Notes under the pieces: model-generated
Told to the model about the DNA's origin: nothing
Seen by the model: only the letters and a program-made list of their open reading frames with translations
Databases searched by the model: none
Shown here: one piece after another, positions 62,476 through 64,000 of the stretch
Numbering within the stretch: position 1 is the stretch's first letter
Layout: each line of letters begins with the position of its first letter
Position numbers and translations under genes: made by a program
Assembly: GCA_017541305.1 (NCBI GenBank)
Contig: JAFXZJ010000025.1
Span: 44,834 to 108,833 of the forward strand
Direction: 5' to 3'
Length of the DNA stretch: 64,000 nt
Origin: Clostridia bacterium
GTDB taxonomy: Bacteria; Bacillota; Clostridia; Christensenellales; CAG-138

Positions 62476-64000
62476 TCCGAAGAATCCATAATCATCGGCC
62501 GCGCCCTGATAGAAGTTGGCGTACTTGATAACGCTGGAGGATACGGTGTACTTCAGCATGTTATTGGTGTACTGCCACTTGGTGGCGTAGCTGGTGCCGG
62601 AGGCGGGATAGAGATCGGCATAGCTGGAGGAGCTGTAGACCCTGAGGTAATAGCTGCTGTTGTAGCCGGACTGGATCTTGTAGTAGCTGCCGCTGGATAC
62701 GAACTTCCAGGTGACGTGCGCGAGGGTCGCGTTGGTCATGGTGGTGGTATCGACGCCAACAACGTTATTGCCGCTCTTGATCGCCCTTACGGCATAGCCG
62801 TAGTAGTTGGAGCTGGAGTTGTAATAATAGTGGTTGGAGGCGTCGGGGCAATAGTTCATCAGCAGATAGGTGTTGGTGCCGTCGGTATAGCCGATCAGGT
62901 ACTCAGCGCCGGTGGTGATGGTGGAAACAGGTGCATAGTAGGTGCCGGAAGGCGCGTTGGTGGGAGCCGCAGTGGGAGCCGCAGTGGGCTTGGGGGTGGC
63001 GGTGGGAGCGGCGGTGGGAGCCGGAGTGGGAGCGGTGCCGGAGACCTTCTTGAAGAGGACTATATTGCTGCCGCTGGTGGTGGCGCCGAAGAAGCCGTAA
63101 TCATCGCCGGAGCCGGTATAGAAGGTAGCGTACTTGGTCAGGCTGGAGGAGATGTAGTAGCTGAGCTTATTGGACGCATACTTCCAGTTGGTCGCATAGC
63201 TGGTGCCGGAGGCGGGATACATATCCGCATAGCTGGAGGAGCTGTAGACCCTGAGGTAATAGCTGCTGTTGTAAGCGGACTGGATCTTGTAATAGGAGCC
63301 GTTTGCCACGAACTTCCAGGTGGTGTTGTCAAGGGTGGCGGTGGTGAAGGTGGTGTTGTCAACGCCGATGACGTTGCTGCCGCTCTTGATCGCCCTTATG
63401 GCGTAACCATAGTAGTTGGAGCTGGAGTTGTAATAGTAATGGTTGGACTGGTCGGGGTTGTAGTTCATCAGCAGATAGGTGTTGGTGCCGTCGGTATAGC
63501 CGATCAGGTACTCAACGCCGGTGGTGATGGAGGTGGCGGGAGCATAATAGGTGCTGCCCGGAGCGACCGTGGGAGCCGTGGTGGGCTTGGGAGTCGCGGT
63601 GGGCTTGGGGGTAGCCGTGGGAGTGGGAGTGGGGTTGGTGGAGCTGCCGCCGATCAGGGTCCAGTCGCAGTTAACGGTCTGCACGGCGTCGGGATTGGAG
63701 GGGAACGCGTCGAGCGCGCTCATTACGATGGGATATGCAGCGGGGCTGGAGTAAGGATCCTTATTGCCGTGCTGCTGCTTCATATAAGCGATAGCGTCCT
63801 TAACGGTGGCGCCGTTCTTCATCCTGGTCCAGAAGGTGGCTTCATAGGCATAGTCGCCGGTGAAGGATACGGACTGGGAATAGCCGTAAACGCCCGCGGC
63901 GCCCGCAGCCAGCAGCGCGGTGCCGGTGGTGCCCTTGCCGGCCTTCTTCATGCCTTCGCAGATAGCCATCCAGACGAAGCAGTTGGAGAGGGTGCCGGAA
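62425..64000 (-). CDS. Surface protein with twin Tyr/Ser-rich modules (5' cut by window)
   Basis: Only the C-terminal 524 residues are present; the frame is open to the edge. The first part (NCFVWMAICEGMKKAGKGTT, AAGAAGVYGYSQSVSF, MKNGATVKDAIAYM) resembles the end of a caspase-like peptidase domain; this is tentative. Pro/Thr-rich linkers (PTPTPTATPKPTA) follow, then two similar modules of about 170 residues ending NIVLFKKV. They hold runs such as HYYYNSSSNYYGY and SSYYLRVYSSSSYAD, typical of beta-rich carbohydrate- or surface-binding domains. Family not recognised. Confidence 0.7.
   Translation of the reverse strand, partial: SGTLSNCFVWMAICEGMKKAGKGTTGTALLAAGAAGVYGYSQSVSFTGDYAYEATFWTRMKNGATVKDAIAYMKQQHGNKDPYSSPAAYPIVMSALDAFPSNPDAVQTVNCDWTLIGGSSTNPTPTPTATPKPTATPKPTTAPTVAPGSTYYAPATSITTGVEYLIGYTDGTNTYLLMNYNPDQSNHYYYNSSSNYYGYAIRAIKSGSNVIGVDNTTFTTATLDNTTWKFVANGSYYKIQSAYNSSYYLRVYSSSSYADMYPASGTSYATNWKYASNKLSYYISSSLTKYATFYTGSGDDYGFFGATTSGSNIVLFKKVSGTAPTPAPTAAPTATPKPTAAPTAAPTNAPSGTYYAPVSTITTGAEYLIGYTDGTNTYLLMNYCPDASNHYYYNSSSNYYGYAVRAIKSGNNVVGVDTTTMTNATLAHVTWKFVSSGSYYKIQSGYNSSYYLRVYSSSSYADLYPASGTSYATKWQYTNNMLKYTVSSSVIKYANFYQGAADDYGFFGATTGSGVNIVLFKKVG
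62428..62943 (-). repeat. Intragenic module repeat, copy 2
   Basis: DNA encoding the second module; closely similar to 63043-63552 at base level, for example at the STYYAP-like start and the VLFKKV end. Confidence 0.8.
63043..63552 (-). repeat. Intragenic module repeat, copy 1
   Basis: DNA encoding the first module. The near identity of long stretches points to a recent tandem duplication or gene conversion. Confidence 0.8.

Noticed and set aside
1-64000. CRISPR arrays, transposase genes or rRNA operons
   Set aside because: No regularly spaced repeats, transposase motifs or rRNA sequence were recognised in the window.

Overview
The window is GC-rich DNA, densely coding, from a spore-forming Gram-positive anaerobe. 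It most resembles an uncultured member of the Clostridia (Oscillospirales or Christensenellales type). The evidence is a SpoVAC homologue, two CotF-like coat proteins, a DUF1540 Cys-rich protein, a LytR-CpsA-Psr cell-wall enzyme, a dockerin-bearing secreted subtilase, an FMN riboswitch before an ECF-type riboflavin transporter, and the rimO-pgsA-pncC-recA gene order. Taxonomy is inferred from gene content only. Several promoters match TTGACA/17 bp/TATAAT, many with an extended -10 (TGN before TATAAT).

Layout. 1-2.8 kb: end of rimO, pgsA, pncC and recA, with a possible LexA box at the recA promoter. 2.85-4.6 kb: two tandem paralogous small exported peptides followed by a radical SAM/SPASM enzyme, which looks like a peptide-modification (RiPP-like) cassette. 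4.7-6 kb: a PadR regulator and its membrane partner. 6-10.1 kb (minus): a polyphosphate polymerase-like pair, an M19 dipeptidase and RNase Y. 10.3-11.5 kb: spoVAC convergent with an ECF-type sigma factor and a 61-residue membrane protein. 11.6-16.7 kb (minus): the subtilase-dockerin protein, two alpha/beta hydrolases and a group of very small proteins. 16.8-21.4 kb: glmS, a DNPH1-like hydrolase, galM and a Na/Ca antiporter. 21.4-23.9 kb (minus): a four-gene partner-switching module (GHKL-like protein, STAS, anti-sigma kinase, STAS-kinase fusion). 24-30.4 kb: typA, DUF1540, then DUF2232-rplI-dnaB and the FMN riboswitch-ribU unit.

30.4-39.9 kb: a membrane HTH regulator with repeated operator half-sites, an SGNH hydrolase, a divergent TIM-barrel/CpsB pair, a lower-GC two-gene secreted-protein block flanked by a direct repeat, an asymmetric heterodimeric ABC exporter, an AlkZ-related protein and two coat proteins. 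39.9-56.2 kb (minus): the complete S10-spc-alpha ribosomal superoperon from rpsJ to rplQ, with secY, adk, map, a KOW protein and infA. It has two long structured non-coding stretches, one before rpsJ and one between rpmJ and rpsM. 56.3-62 kb (minus): a compact tilS-hpt-galE-LCP-dagK-queT operon. 62.08-64 kb (minus): a surface protein with two tandem Tyr/Ser-rich modules, cut by the window edge, whose 3' end is duplicated downstream as a 109-bp remnant.

The most interesting candidates are the twin-peptide/radical SAM cassette, the STAS-kinase fusion partner-switch module, the repeat-flanked secreted cassette, the two leaders of the ribosomal superoperon, and two genes that look leaderless and share promoter architecture. 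Functions rest on motif recognition by eye; no search was run.
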